DNA from: Devosia sp. Root685
Lineage (GTDB): Bacteria > Pseudomonadota > Alphaproteobacteria > Rhizobiales > Devosiaceae
NCBI RefSeq assembly: GCF_001427875.1
Contig: NZ_LMHK01000001.1
Coordinates: 870,871 to 934,870 of the forward strand
DNA length: 64,000 nt
Direction of reading: 5' to 3'
Both the position numbers and the translations under genes were made by a program. The notes under the pieces were generated by a model that saw only the letters and a list, made by a program, of their open reading frames with translations, was not told the DNA's origin and made no database searches. Shown one piece after another: positions 56,097-64,000 of this stretch. Position 1 is the stretch's first letter. Every line of letters begins with the position of its first letter.

Positions 56097-57344
56097 GTGT
56101 CTATCAAGCGACTTGCCGGCGTTGTCGCCGGCCTCATGCTCAGCACCGCTTCGTTCGGTGCCATGGCAACCGACCTAGTCATCTACCATAGTTGGTCTGC
56201 CCCGCCGGAGATCGCCGCCCTCAACGTCATCAAGGCCGGCCTCGAAGCCAAGGGCCATACTTGGACCGATATCGCCATTCCCCATGATACCGGCTCCAAC
56301 GTCAACCTGATGAGCCTGATCACCGGCGGCCAGCCGCCCAACGTGTTCATGGAATCCAATCCCGGCGTTTATCGCGACATCGCCGGCATGGGCCTCGGTT
56401 TCCCGCTGACGGAATGGTTCAACGAGCAAGGCATCGTTGAAAAGCTTCCGGCCGCGGTCGCCGCCTCGATCTCGGTCGATGGCGAGATCGTCAAGGTGCC
56501 GCAGGCGCTCCATATCGACGGCATGCTCTACTACAATATGGAAGTCGCCAAGGCAGCAGGCGTTGATCCCACTGCCTGGGATTCGATGGACGCCATGTTC
56601 GCCGATTTCCAGAAGATCCGTGACGCCGGCTATGCCCCGCTCGCCGTCGGCAGCCAGCCCTTCCAGGTGGGCTACCTCACCCATGCGCTCGTCGCTGCCG
56701 TCGCCGGCCCCGATGTCTACAAGAATATCTATGGCGAAGAGGTCGACCCGACCGCACTCGACGATCCGAACTTTGCCAAGGCGCTCGAAACCCTCCGCCT
56801 TTTCGCCAATGAAGCGGGCCCCGAAGCGCAGAACCGTCCCTGGAACGAGACCACCAATGAGGTCATCACCGGCAAGGCGCTGATGCAGATCCATGGCGAC
56901 TGGATGAAGGGCGAATGGCTCGGCGCCAAGAAGGTCGCCGGCACCGACTTCGGCTGCATCGAAATCCCCGGCGCCCAGGCCGTGGTCGTTACTGTCGACG
57001 CCTGGGGCCTTCTCGGCGGCCAGGCCGAAGACGTCCAGAATGCCGAACTCGACTTCGCCTCCGTCGTCCTCGATCCGGAATCGCAGGCCAGGTTCGCCGC
57101 CGCCAAGGGGTCGACCCCGGTCCGTCTTGACGCCCCGGCCGAAAGCCTCGACGCCTGTTCGACCGAAGTGCTGCGCATCCTCGATGATCCGGCCCAGCAG
57201 GTGCAGAACCCGCACAACACAGCCGACGCCGACTGGCAGGATTCGATCTGGAACGTTGTCTTCAACTTCTGGAGCGATCCGAACATGACCGTCGAAGACG
57301 CCATCGCCCAGATGCACGAGAACTACGACACCATCCTGGGTTAA
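56097..57344 (+). CDS. CUT1 sugar ABC transporter periplasmic binding protein
   Basis: 415 aa with a GTG start at 56097 after GGGAGAGAGAAC. The signal peptide ends near ASFGAMA (residue 24). Mature type II binding fold: DLVIYHSWSAPPEIAALNVI, then LMQIHGDWMKGEWLGAKKV. Two cysteines (in DFGCIEIPG and LDACSTEVL) may form a disulfide. It is last of the four transporter genes, an uncommon place since it often comes first. The sugar is unknown. Confidence 0.9.
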   Translation: MSIKRLAGVVAGLMLSTASFGAMATDLVIYHSWSAPPEIAALNVIKAGLEAKGHTWTDIAIPHDTGSNVNLMSLITGGQPPNVFMESNPGVYRDIAGMGLGFPLTEWFNEQGIVEKLPAAVAASISVDGEIVKVPQALHIDGMLYYNMEVAKAAGVDPTAWDSMDAMFADFQKIRDAGYAPLAVGSQPFQVGYLTHALVAAVAGPDVYKNIYGEEVDPTALDDPNFAKALETLRLFANEAGPEAQNRPWNETTNEVITGKALMQIHGDWMKGEWLGAKKVAGTDFGCIEIPGAQAVVVTVDAWGLLGGQAEDVQNAELDFASVVLDPESQARFAAAKGSTPVRLDAPAESLDACSTEVLRILDDPAQQVQNPHNTADADWQDSIWNVVFNFWSDPNMTVEDAIAQMHENYDTILG

Positions 57345-57415
57345 CCGCCTCCTCCCAGGGTCGGCGACCTTTGGGCCGCCGGCCTCCCTCCCAAAACTTC
57401 GAACGGACAGCCCAA

Positions 57416-57895
57416 ATGGACAAGCGCCTGCTTGATGAAGACGAGGTAATGCAGATCTGCTTCGTCACCGACGATGTGGATAAATCCGCGCAATGGTTCG
57501 CCGACCTGACCGGCAAGCCCATGCCATCGCTCGGCAAAGCAGCGGAGCCAGAGGAGGCCAAGGCCATTTACAATGGCAAGCCGGCGTCGGTGGGCTGCAA
57601 GATTCGCATGTTCAAGTTCGGCAATATCGACGTGGAATTCCTTGAGCCAGGGCCGGAAAAGAGCGCCTGGCGCGATCTTCTCGAAGAGAAGGGCCCCGGC
57701 TGCCACCACATCGCCTTTCGCACCCGCAACCTGACCAATCGCAATGCCTATCTTGAAAGCAAAGGCCACAAGCTCCTGCAGCGCGGCGAATTCGACGGCT
57801 CGCATGGGCGCTACGCCTATTACGACACGGTCAAGGATCTGGGCGTCATGGTCGAACTCCTTGAGTTCGACAAGGACAAGGAAGCGCAGGCCTAG
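57416..57895 (+). CDS. VOC family protein 2
   Basis: 159 aa from the ATG at 57416 (MDKRLLDEDEVMQICFVTDD). Two glyoxalase-type modules, with NIDVEFLEPG in the first and GPGCHHIAFRTRNLTNRNAY then LGVMVELLEFDKDKE in the second. Glu and His residues in these positions would bind the metal. It resembles 3-keto sugar epimerase-like and methylmalonyl-CoA epimerase-like proteins only in general form. It follows the transporter by 71 bp. Confidence 0.8.
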   Translation: MDKRLLDEDEVMQICFVTDDVDKSAQWFADLTGKPMPSLGKAAEPEEAKAIYNGKPASVGCKIRMFKFGNIDVEFLEPGPEKSAWRDLLEEKGPGCHHIAFRTRNLTNRNAYLESKGHKLLQRGEFDGSHGRYAYYDTVKDLGVMVELLEFDKDKEAQA

Positions 57896-57910
57896 TACCG
57901 GCGCCTCTTC

Positions 57911-58064
57911 ACCTCTCCCTCGGGGGGAGAGGTCGACCCACCTTCGGGTCGGATGAGGGGTCTTTTTTCTTGATGCAGCGCGAGGCAAGGCCCCTCACCC
58001 CAACCGAATTCGCAAATGCGAATTCGGTGAGCTGCGCGCCGACCTCTCCACCGAAGGGAGAGGT
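57911..58064. repeat. Composite palindromic repeat element
   Basis: Three strong inverted repeats in 154 bp: 57911-57933 (ACCTCTCCC and its complement), 58004-58027 (a perfect 10-bp stem centred on AAAT with EcoRI-like GAATTC in both arms) and 58042-58064 (ACCTCTCC again, with its complement). The outer arms are the CTCTCC-type repeat frequent between genes in this group of bacteria. It lies inside the operon, just ahead of the next ribosome site. Confidence 0.7.
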
Positions 58065-58075
58065 AAAGGAGCACC

Positions 58076-58834
58076 ATGCCCTACCCCATCGCCTACCAGC
58101 TCTACTCCTCCCGCAATTTCCCGCCGCTGTTCGATCAATTCCCTAAGCTCAAAGCCATGGGCTATGATGCCATCGAGCCATGGCTCCCGGCCTACGAAGC
58201 GGACCCAAAAGCCTTCCGCCAGGCGCTCGATGATGCCGGCCTAAAATGCTTCGGCTTCCACATGCCGCTCGCCGGCCTCGTCAACGAGCCGCAGCGTTTC
58301 ATCGACATCGCCCAAACCCTCGGCGCAACCTATCTCATCCCGCCCTATGTCACCGCAGAAGAACGCCAGCCTACCGCCGACTATTGGCGCGGCCTCGGCG
58401 AAAAACTCGCGAAAGGCGCCGAGGCCGCGGGAAAACGCGGCCTGACGGTCGCCTGGCACAATCATGACTTCGAGTTTGTTCCTCTTCCCGACGGCACCCG
58501 ACCCATTGACCACATCTTTGACGCCGGCGGCGATGTGGTAAAATTCGAGATCGACTGCGGCTGGATTGTCCGCGCCCGTGCCGATCCCGCCGCCGAGCTC
58601 CGTCGCTTCGCCACCCGCATCGTCGCCATCCAGACCAAGGACACGGCGCCCCTCGGCACGAAGGAGGACGACGGCTGGACCGCCACCGGCGATGGTATCA
58701 TCGACTGGGCCGCCCTCGTGCCACTCTTCCGCGACACCAAAGCCGACCACATTGTCACCGAACACGACAATCCCAGCGACTGGCAGCGCTTCGCCCGCCG
58801 CTCCATCGAACACCTTAAGGGATTGGGCCTATGA
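58076..58834 (+). CDS. Sugar phosphate isomerase/epimerase-like TIM-barrel protein
   Basis: 252 aa. AP endonuclease family 2/xylose isomerase-like fold. It begins MPYPIAYQLYSSRNFPPLFD, then GFHMPLAGLVNEPQRFIDIA, VAWHNHDFEFVPLPDGT and KFEIDCGWIVRARADP; the Glu, Asp and His residues in these strands are the usual metal ligands. It would isomerise a keto sugar, or cleave or epimerise it. AAAGGAG lies upstream. The next gene overlaps it by ATGA. Confidence 0.82.
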   Translation: MPYPIAYQLYSSRNFPPLFDQFPKLKAMGYDAIEPWLPAYEADPKAFRQALDDAGLKCFGFHMPLAGLVNEPQRFIDIAQTLGATYLIPPYVTAEERQPTADYWRGLGEKLAKGAEAAGKRGLTVAWHNHDFEFVPLPDGTRPIDHIFDAGGDVVKFEIDCGWIVRARADPAAELRRFATRIVAIQTKDTAPLGTKEDDGWTATGDGIIDWAALVPLFRDTKADHIVTEHDNPSDWQRFARRSIEHLKGLGL

Positions 58835-59310
58835 CCGGCACACCGACGCTCGAAAGCCTTGCCGAGGAGCAGCAGGCCATAGTGCTTCTCCGGTTCGACT
58901 ATGAAACCGCTTGGCAACTCGGGGCCCTGATGCAAGCTGAAGCCGCTGCCCGGCAGCTCCCCGTCGCCATCGAAGTCACCCACGGGGAGACCGTCGTCTT
59001 CTTCAGCCTCTTGCCCGGCGCCACGCCCGACAATCCGGACTGGACGCGCCGCAAGCGCAACGTTGCCCTCCGTTTCCACCAGTCTTCGCTCTACATGCGG
59101 CTCCTCTGCGAAAAGCACGATTGGGAGTTCTCCCAGCGCTTCCGCCTTTCGACGGAGGATTACGCGGCGAGCGGTGGTGGTGTACCAATTGCCATCGAGG
59201 CGACCGGCGTCGTCGGTTCGGCTTCGGTCAGCGGCCTGCCCGATGTCAAAGACCATGCCCTTGTTGCCAAGGCCTTGCGCCAGATCAGAACCAAACAGGG
59301 AGCACAATGA
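58831..59310 (+). CDS. UPF0303/HbpS-like protein
   Basis: 159 aa. It matches the UPF0303 (YBR137W, heme-degrading-domain) family: ESLAEEQQAIVLLRFDYETA, DWTRRKRNVALRFHQSSLYM, then SGGGVPIAIEATGVVGSASV and SGLPDVKDHALV. Family biochemistry is unclear; some relatives (HbpS) bind heme. Here it is coupled by ATGA overlaps to both the isomerase before it and the cupin after it, which argues for a role in the sugar pathway rather than in heme use. Confidence 0.82.
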   Translation: MTGTPTLESLAEEQQAIVLLRFDYETAWQLGALMQAEAAARQLPVAIEVTHGETVVFFSLLPGATPDNPDWTRRKRNVALRFHQSSLYMRLLCEKHDWEFSQRFRLSTEDYAASGGGVPIAIEATGVVGSASVSGLPDVKDHALVAKALRQIRTKQGAQ

Positions 59311-59861
59311 TGGAAACCGAACTTCATTGGTCAAAGCCGAAAGGCTTCGTCCCCAATTCCCGCTTTCCTCTCCTCGTTCACCGCGGCGCCGTCCCTGGCG
59401 GCGGCGAAGACGCGCTGATCGCCCGCTTCCGCGAAAATGGCTGGCTCAACAACTGGCGCTATCCCGGCGTCTATACCTATGCCCATTTCCATTCGACCAC
59501 CCATGAATGCCTCGGCTGCGCCGGCGGCTGGATGGATGTCGTGCTTTTCGGCGAAGGCGGCGTGCGCGTCCGCGTCGAAGCCGGTGACGTTATCGTCCTA
59601 CCCGCCGGCGTCTCCCACATCATGGTCGGCCATTCAGACGACGTCATGATGGTCGGCGGTTATCCCGATGGCCGTGACTGGGACAATATCGAGGAAGCCA
59701 GGCTCGACGATGCCAGCTTCCGCGCCGCCGCCAAGCGCATCATGATGCTGCCAATCCCAAGCCGCGATCCCGCGACCGGTAGTCCCATGCAGGAGTGGAT
59801 CGACGCACCGTCCTCGGTCGATGCCGACCTCAACGACTTCCGCGATAATCTCGACCGCTAA
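59307..59861 (+). CDS. YjlB-like cupin
   Basis: 184 aa from the ATG at 59307 (a second ATG follows at once), with AGGGAG upstream; the frame is open further left but that part is not protein-like. The cupin core is YAHFHSTTHECLGCAGG then VRVEAGDVIVLPAGVSHIMV, with His, His, Glu and His as likely metal ligands. It resembles Bacillus YjlB. The start overlaps the UPF0303 stop. The reaction is unknown; a sugar or keto-acid isomerase is possible. Confidence 0.8.
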   Translation: MMETELHWSKPKGFVPNSRFPLLVHRGAVPGGGEDALIARFRENGWLNNWRYPGVYTYAHFHSTTHECLGCAGGWMDVVLFGEGGVRVRVEAGDVIVLPAGVSHIMVGHSDDVMMVGGYPDGRDWDNIEEARLDDASFRAAAKRIMMLPIPSRDPATGSPMQEWIDAPSSVDADLNDFRDNLDR

Positions 59862-59872
59862 GAGACCAAAGC

Positions 59873-60766
59873 ATGAGCTTCTCCTTCCCGCGCCGCGGCC
59901 GCACGCTTTCCACAGGCCAGAAAGCCGTCCTCGAAGTCATCGACCTCTATGGCGATCGCCGCACGGTGTTTACCGCCGACGAAGTGATCGAAGCGCCAAA
60001 CTGGTCGCCCGATGGTCAATGGCTGGTCTTCAACGCCGGCGGTCAACTTTTCCGGATCAGCCCCGAGGGTGGCACGCCGAAACATATTCCGACCGGCGAT
60101 CTCAACGACCTCAATAACGACCACGTCCTATCGCCCGATGGATCGACCATCTATGTCAGTTCCGATGATGGTCACCTCTATGCTGTGCCCTTCGAAGGGG
60201 GCGAACCGCGCCGCGTTTCCAACCAGCACCCGACGCCCCACCACTATTATCTGCATGGCATCTCGCCCAATGGCGAAATGCTAACCTATGTGGCGGTTGA
60301 AGCGCCTCAAGGGCAACAAAAAGTTAACATTTTCATCATTCCTGCAGCCGGTGGACCTGACACACGCCTCACCGATGTGACCGTCCCCAATGACGGCCCG
60401 GAATACTCGCCCGACGGCCGTTGGATCTATTTCAACTCCGAACTCTCAGCGAAAAAGCCCGGCCACGCACAGATTTTCCGCATGCAGCCGGACGGAACCG
60501 GCGTCGAACAACTCACCTTCGACACCCGCGTCAACTGGTTCCCCCACATCTCCCCCGGCGGCCGGCACGTCGCCTATCTGAGCTACCCAGAAGACACTGT
60601 CGGCCACCCTCCCGATAAACACGTCCTCCTCCGCCTGATGACCCTCGATGGCACCGAACAGACTGATCTTGCGGCCTTTTTTGGCGGACAGGGAACGATC
60701 AACGTGAATTCCTGGGCCCCCGACAGTCGAAGATTAGCTTTCGTTTCCTACCCACTCGGTCATTAG
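59873..60766 (+). CDS. TolB-like beta-propeller protein (PD40 repeats), cytoplasmic
   Basis: 297 aa. Several PD40/WD40-like repeats are seen: APNWSPDGQWLVFNAGGQLF, HVLSPDGSTIYVSSDDGHLY, PEYSPDGRWIYFNSE, and NSWAPDSRRLAFVSYPLGH at the end. There is no signal peptide, so unlike TolB it stays in the cytoplasm. Propellers of this kind occur in sugar lyases and scaffold proteins. It is 11 bp after the cupin and closes the operon; the following gene is convergent. Confidence 0.78.
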   Translation: MSFSFPRRGRTLSTGQKAVLEVIDLYGDRRTVFTADEVIEAPNWSPDGQWLVFNAGGQLFRISPEGGTPKHIPTGDLNDLNNDHVLSPDGSTIYVSSDDGHLYAVPFEGGEPRRVSNQHPTPHHYYLHGISPNGEMLTYVAVEAPQGQQKVNIFIIPAAGGPDTRLTDVTVPNDGPEYSPDGRWIYFNSELSAKKPGHAQIFRMQPDGTGVEQLTFDTRVNWFPHISPGGRHVAYLSYPEDTVGHPPDKHVLLRLMTLDGTEQTDLAAFFGGQGTINVNSWAPDSRRLAFVSYPLGH

Positions 60767-60854
60767 TTCGACCTCACAAGTGGAGGGTGTTCGCCGGCAT
60801 AGTGAGGGCGCTCTGACTTCGACCCGTGGCAGGGCGGTGTTTTCAGCCTAGGCC

Positions 60855-62522
60855 TTACTGGAACGAGCGAGACGTGCGCGCGAGCAGGATGACTGGAAGA
60901 ATGCCGATAGCGACGATCATCAGCGCCGCTAGTGCAGCATCTTCATAGGTGCCACGCGCGGCTTCGCCATAGAGCAGCGTGGCCAGGCTTTCGAAATTGA
61001 GCGGGCGGAGCAGCAGCGTTGCGGGCAGTTCTTTCATGCAGTCGACAAAAACCAATAGGCCCGCAGCGATCACTGCGGAGCGCGAGAGAGGCAGGTGAAT
61101 ACGCAACAGTGTACCGCTGGCCGACTGTCCCATCGTTCGCGACGCGTGATCGTAAGCAAGCGGAATGCGGCTCAGGCCTGCTTCTATGCCCCCGATGGAA
61201 ATGGCCAGAAAGCGTGCGGCATAGGCGTACACAAGTGCCGCACCCGAGCCGAGGAGAAGGAGACCGCCCGGCAGCCCGGTCCAGGCATGCCAGATGCTGC
61301 CTAGAGTACGATCAACTGCGGCAACGGGCACCAGAATGCCGATGGCCAGCACCGTTCCGGGAACCGCATAGCCGAGTGAGGCAAGACGCATGGTGGCGCC
61401 AGCCCAGGATGTCGCATAAAGCCGCGCGGCATAAGCAACGGCAAAGCCGATGCAGAGGATCGCAATGGTCGCAATGGCCGAGACGCTGACGGTATTAACC
61501 GTGGCCCGAAGCAGTGAGACGGAAAGGCCTGCAAATTCCAGGCGGCGGATCGCAGCCACGATGAGATAAAGCGCAGGACCGGCAAAGCCGATGACGATGG
61601 GTGCCGCGCCCAGCGCAAAGGCAACACATGCAGCAGGTCCACGTAATGGTTTGCGCTGCATCTGTCGCGCATTCTGTGCTGTCGAGGCAAAGCGTTGATT
61701 GCGGCGCGCCCCCCGCTCCAGCATCAGCAAGGCGAGGACGATGACCAGCATGCCGATGGCGATTTGCGCGGCACCGGCGAGGTCCGTCCGCACGATCCAG
61801 GTCGTGTAGATAGTGGCCGTCAGCGTGCGCACACCTAGAAACTGGGACGCTCCGACATCATTGAGCACTTCCATCAGGGCAAGCGACACACCGACCGCTA
61901 TAGCCGGGCGCGCCAGCGGCAGGGCTACGCGCCAGAAAATACCCGAGCGGGGCACGCCCAGCATCCGCGCTACTTCGGTGACATTGGCGGCCTGGGTCAG
62001 GAACATGGCCCGAGCGGTAAGGTAGACATAGGGATAAAGAACAAAGCCGAACACCATAACGGCGCCCCACATGGTCCTTATGTCTGGCAGTCGAAATTGG
62101 CGGGGGCTCGAATAGCCCAAGACCCAGCGCAGCACCCCCTGCACCGGTCCGAGCGGATTGAGAATATCGAGATAGGCGTAAGCCATGATGTAGGTTGGCA
62201 CTGCCAAGGGCAGCAGCAGCGCCCAATCGAGGAAGTGCCGGCCGCGAAAATCATAGGCGGTGACGATCCAGGCCGCGCCAGTGCCGACGAGGGTGGAGAT
62301 CAGGCCCGCTCCGGCCAATAGGACGAGCGTATTCCAGGTCGCCTGCGGCAGGACGAACTGAATGATATGCCTCCAGAGCCCTCCGGTATCCGCCACAGCC
62401 GTGGCGGCAATTGCCAGAATGGGTACGAGCGCGAGAGCCGCCGCGGCAAATGCCACGGCGGCCCAGAGGCTGATGTCGATTTTTGGACGCCTCTTCAGGC
62501 GTCCCTGGGCGATATCGGCCAT
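60855..62522 (-). CDS. Ferric iron ABC transporter permease (FbpB-like, fused halves)
   Basis: 555 aa with about twelve membrane helices, two permease domains in one chain. The EAA loops read EVARMLGVPRSGIFWRVALP near residue 180 and HASRTMGQSASGTLLRIHLP near 455. It is 32 bp downstream of the iron-binding protein gene. It moves Fe3+ through the inner membrane. Confidence 0.9.
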   Translation of the reverse strand: MADIAQGRLKRRPKIDISLWAAVAFAAAALALVPILAIAATAVADTGGLWRHIIQFVLPQATWNTLVLLAGAGLISTLVGTGAAWIVTAYDFRGRHFLDWALLLPLAVPTYIMAYAYLDILNPLGPVQGVLRWVLGYSSPRQFRLPDIRTMWGAVMVFGFVLYPYVYLTARAMFLTQAANVTEVARMLGVPRSGIFWRVALPLARPAIAVGVSLALMEVLNDVGASQFLGVRTLTATIYTTWIVRTDLAGAAQIAIGMLVIVLALLMLERGARRNQRFASTAQNARQMQRKPLRGPAACVAFALGAAPIVIGFAGPALYLIVAAIRRLEFAGLSVSLLRATVNTVSVSAIATIAILCIGFAVAYAARLYATSWAGATMRLASLGYAVPGTVLAIGILVPVAAVDRTLGSIWHAWTGLPGGLLLLGSGAALVYAYAARFLAISIGGIEAGLSRIPLAYDHASRTMGQSASGTLLRIHLPLSRSAVIAAGLLVFVDCMKELPATLLLRPLNFESLATLLYGEAARGTYEDAALAALMIVAIGILPVILLARTSRSFQ

Positions 62523-62554
62523 CGTGATTACTTTAACCGCCGGGGTCCCTGGCC

Positions 62555-63583
62555 TTAGTTTCCAAAGGTGTCGAAGTTGACTTCGTCCACGAGCTCGCTG
62601 GCGCGGGCGCGGAAGGGAAGCACTTCAGTCAGCGACTGGCTGTCGGGCTGCAGGGTACCAAATGCCGCGATGATTGGATGCACCTCGGCCGTTGCCGAGA
62701 CCGGATATTCGAAATTGGCCTCTGCATAGAGCTTCTGAGCGGCGTCAGACACCAGGTATTCGAGCAACTGGATGGCTTCATCGCGATTGGGCGCATGGGC
62801 GGCGACGGCAGCGCCGCTGACATTGACCAGAGTGCCGCCCCCTTCGAAAGTGGGCAGGATGACCTTGACCGCATCAGACCAGGCCTTCTGCTCGTCACCG
62901 CCCGCACCGCTGGCCATCAGGCCAAAGTAGTAGGAATTGGCGACGGCAATGTCGCAGACACCAGCCGCGATGTCGCGTGCGCCGTCACGATCGCCACCGG
63001 CGGCAGCACGGGCCTGATTGGCCTTGATCCCCTCGAGCCAGGTCTTGGTGGCTTCCTCGCCATGCTTGGCGAGATAGGCTGCGAACATGGCCGTGTTGTA
63101 CGGATGCTGGCCAGAGCGGATGCAAAGTTTGCCACGGAACGCTTCGTCGTCGAGCTGTTCGTAGGTGATGCTGTCGAGATCGAGTTCTTTTGCGGCATAA
63201 ACGACGCGGGCGCGGCCCGACAGTGCAAACCAGTTGCCATCAACATCGCGCAAGGATGCGGGAATTGCGCCCTCGAGAACTTCGGACTTGACCGGCTGGG
63301 TGACACCAGCATTCACGAGATCAATCAGCGCACCGAAATCCACGGCCATCAGCAGATCGGCGGGCGAGCTTTCGCCCTCGGCCTTTACGCGCTCAATCAG
63401 GCCACTTTCAAGAAACACCGTGTTTACGGCGACGCCGGTCTCGGCAGTAAAGGCATCGAGAATCGGCTGAATGAGGCCAGGTTCCCGCGTCGTGTAGATA
63501 TTGACCTCCTGGGCCAATGCCGGAACGGCGGCAGCCAATACAATAGTGCTCACGAGGCAAAGGGGCTTGAAGCGGGTGCGCAT
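62555..63583 (-). CDS. Periplasmic ferric iron-binding protein (FbpA/FutA-like)
   Basis: 342 aa from the ATG at 63583-63581, with GGGAG seven bases upstream; a longer frame to 63634 is unlikely. The signal peptide ends near AVPALAQ (residue 24). The mature chain EVNIYTTREPGLIQPILDAF and the tyrosine pair in VANSYYFGL are typical of FutA/IdiA-type Fe3+ binding proteins. A candidate Irr box lies 111 bp upstream. Confidence 0.92.
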   Translation of the reverse strand: MRTRFKPLCLVSTIVLAAAVPALAQEVNIYTTREPGLIQPILDAFTAETGVAVNTVFLESGLIERVKAEGESSPADLLMAVDFGALIDLVNAGVTQPVKSEVLEGAIPASLRDVDGNWFALSGRARVVYAAKELDLDSITYEQLDDEAFRGKLCIRSGQHPYNTAMFAAYLAKHGEEATKTWLEGIKANQARAAAGGDRDGARDIAAGVCDIAVANSYYFGLMASGAGGDEQKAWSDAVKVILPTFEGGGTLVNVSGAAVAAHAPNRDEAIQLLEYLVSDAAQKLYAEANFEYPVSATAEVHPIIAAFGTLQPDSQSLTEVLPFRARASELVDEVNFDTFGN

Positions 63584-63693
63584 GTTCGATCTCCCAAAGT
63601 GACATGATCGGGACACACGGAAATTCCGTATCATCCCCTCCTGAGGGAGCTAAGGCCATAGCGGACACAAGAAGTCAAGTTATTCTGACCCAC

Positions 63694-63710
63694 CTTAGAA
63701 TAGATCTAAA
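63694..63710. promoter_or_regulatory. Candidate Irr/ICE iron-control box
   Basis: CTTAGAA-TAG-ATCTAAA is an inverted repeat that matches the rhizobial iron-control element recalled as TTTAGAA-N3-TTCTAAA in 12 of 14 positions. It lies between the ATPase and binding-protein genes, just upstream of a TTGACT (63678-63673) that could be a -35 box. Confidence 0.5.
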
Positions 63711-63730
63711 CTATTGATCGCGCTCGACAA

Positions 63731-64000
63731 TCAGGACCCCTTCGGGTCTTCAGGAAAAATCATGATCTCGTCCGCATTTACGGCGACGAACACATCGTCG
63801 CCTTGCCGCACATCGTGCCGCCCCGTCCCGCGCATGATCAGTGGATCGTCAATACCTTCCACAGAGATGATCAATTCTTCGATCTCTCCGAGTATCGAGC
63901 GATGCACGATGCGCGCTGCGACGCCGGTTGAGGCGAGGCGGATGGATTGAGGCCTCACCAGCACTTTGGGTACCCCGCTCATTGCCGGCGCTGCAAACAG
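63731..64000 (-). CDS. Ferric iron ABC transporter ATPase, C-terminal part (FbpC-like)
   Basis: The last 89 codons of a gene that continues beyond the right edge. The visible part is the TOBE regulatory domain of Fe3+ transport ATPases: KVLVRPQSIRLASTGVAARI, then ILGEIEELIISVEGIDDPLI. The ATPase motifs are out of the window. It lies upstream of the binding protein and permease genes on the same strand, completing an iron ABC system. Confidence 0.8.
   Translation of the reverse strand: MFAAPAMSGVPKVLVRPQSIRLASTGVAARIVHRSILGEIEELIISVEGIDDPLIMRGTGRHDVRQGDDVFVAVNADEIMIFPEDPKGS

Noticed and set aside
58831..59310. Heme degradation role for the UPF0303 protein because of its domain name
   Set aside because: No heme uptake or oxygenase genes are linked; the coupling is with sugar enzymes, so I did not call it a heme enzyme.

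Overview
The window is a high-GC chromosomal segment of an alphaproteobacterium. The ribosomal proteins, the merged secE-nusG-rplKAJL-rpoBC and str-S10-spc gene order, and the abundance of CUT1/CUT2 sugar ABC transporters fit the order Hyphomicrobiales, most likely Devosia or a close relative. That placement is inferred from the look of the proteins and gene order, not from a search.

Positions 1-12,600 hold the S10/spc and str clusters on the minus strand: rpsL-rpsG-fusA-tuf, then rpsJ-rplC-rplD-rplW-rplB-rpsS-rplV-rpsC-rplP-rpmC-rpsQ-rplN-rplX-rplE-rpsN-rpsH-rplF-rplR (cut by the window edge). A sigma70-type promoter with a long leader precedes rpsL, and an intrinsic terminator sits between tuf and rpsJ. 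Positions 18,200-30,500 hold secE-nusG-rplK-rplA-rplJ-rplL-rpoB-rpoC on the same strand. A CUT2 sugar transporter operon with a Gfo/Idh/MocA dehydrogenase, plus a convergent flavin monooxygenase-like gene, lies between rpoC and rpsL (12.8-18.0 kb).

Positions 30,600-40,100 are mixed: a small conserved-looking protein, an exported beta-carbonic anhydrase, tRNA-Trp, a phosphodiester glycosidase-family protein, a second CUT2 transporter (binding protein, double ATPase, permease) divergent from an FGGY sugar kinase, a DoxX protein, tRNA-Tyr, tRNA-Gly, and rlmB coupled to a small unknown gene.

Positions 40,250-49,200 form one self-contained iron island on the minus strand: a FhuF-type reductase, FecI-type sigma factor, FecR-type anti-sigma, TonB-dependent transducer with STN domain, periplasmic siderophore-binding protein, two FecCD permeases and an ATPase. 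A broken reading frame at its upstream edge marks a probable insertion boundary.

Positions 49,250-60,770 are a carbohydrate locus: a zinc alcohol dehydrogenase (probably started at ATT), LacI regulator, VOC protein and aldo/keto reductase on the minus strand, and a plus-strand CUT1 transporter (two permeases, ATPase, binding protein) followed by a second VOC protein, a sugar phosphate isomerase/epimerase-like protein, a UPF0303/HbpS-like protein, a YjlB-like cupin and a TolB-like propeller. The enzymes look like a sugar or sugar-acid catabolic route, but I cannot name the substrate. Positions 60,850-64,000 hold a ferric iron ABC transporter (fused permease, binding protein, 3' end of the ATPase) with a candidate Irr-type iron box.

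The most notable points are Arg instead of Lys at S12 residue 88 (a classical streptomycin-resistance position), the likely ATT start codon of the alcohol dehydrogenase, the truncated isomerase-like start at the iron-island edge, and several hairpins and operators in the housekeeping clusters. I found no CRISPR array, prophage, insertion sequence or clearly new defence system.
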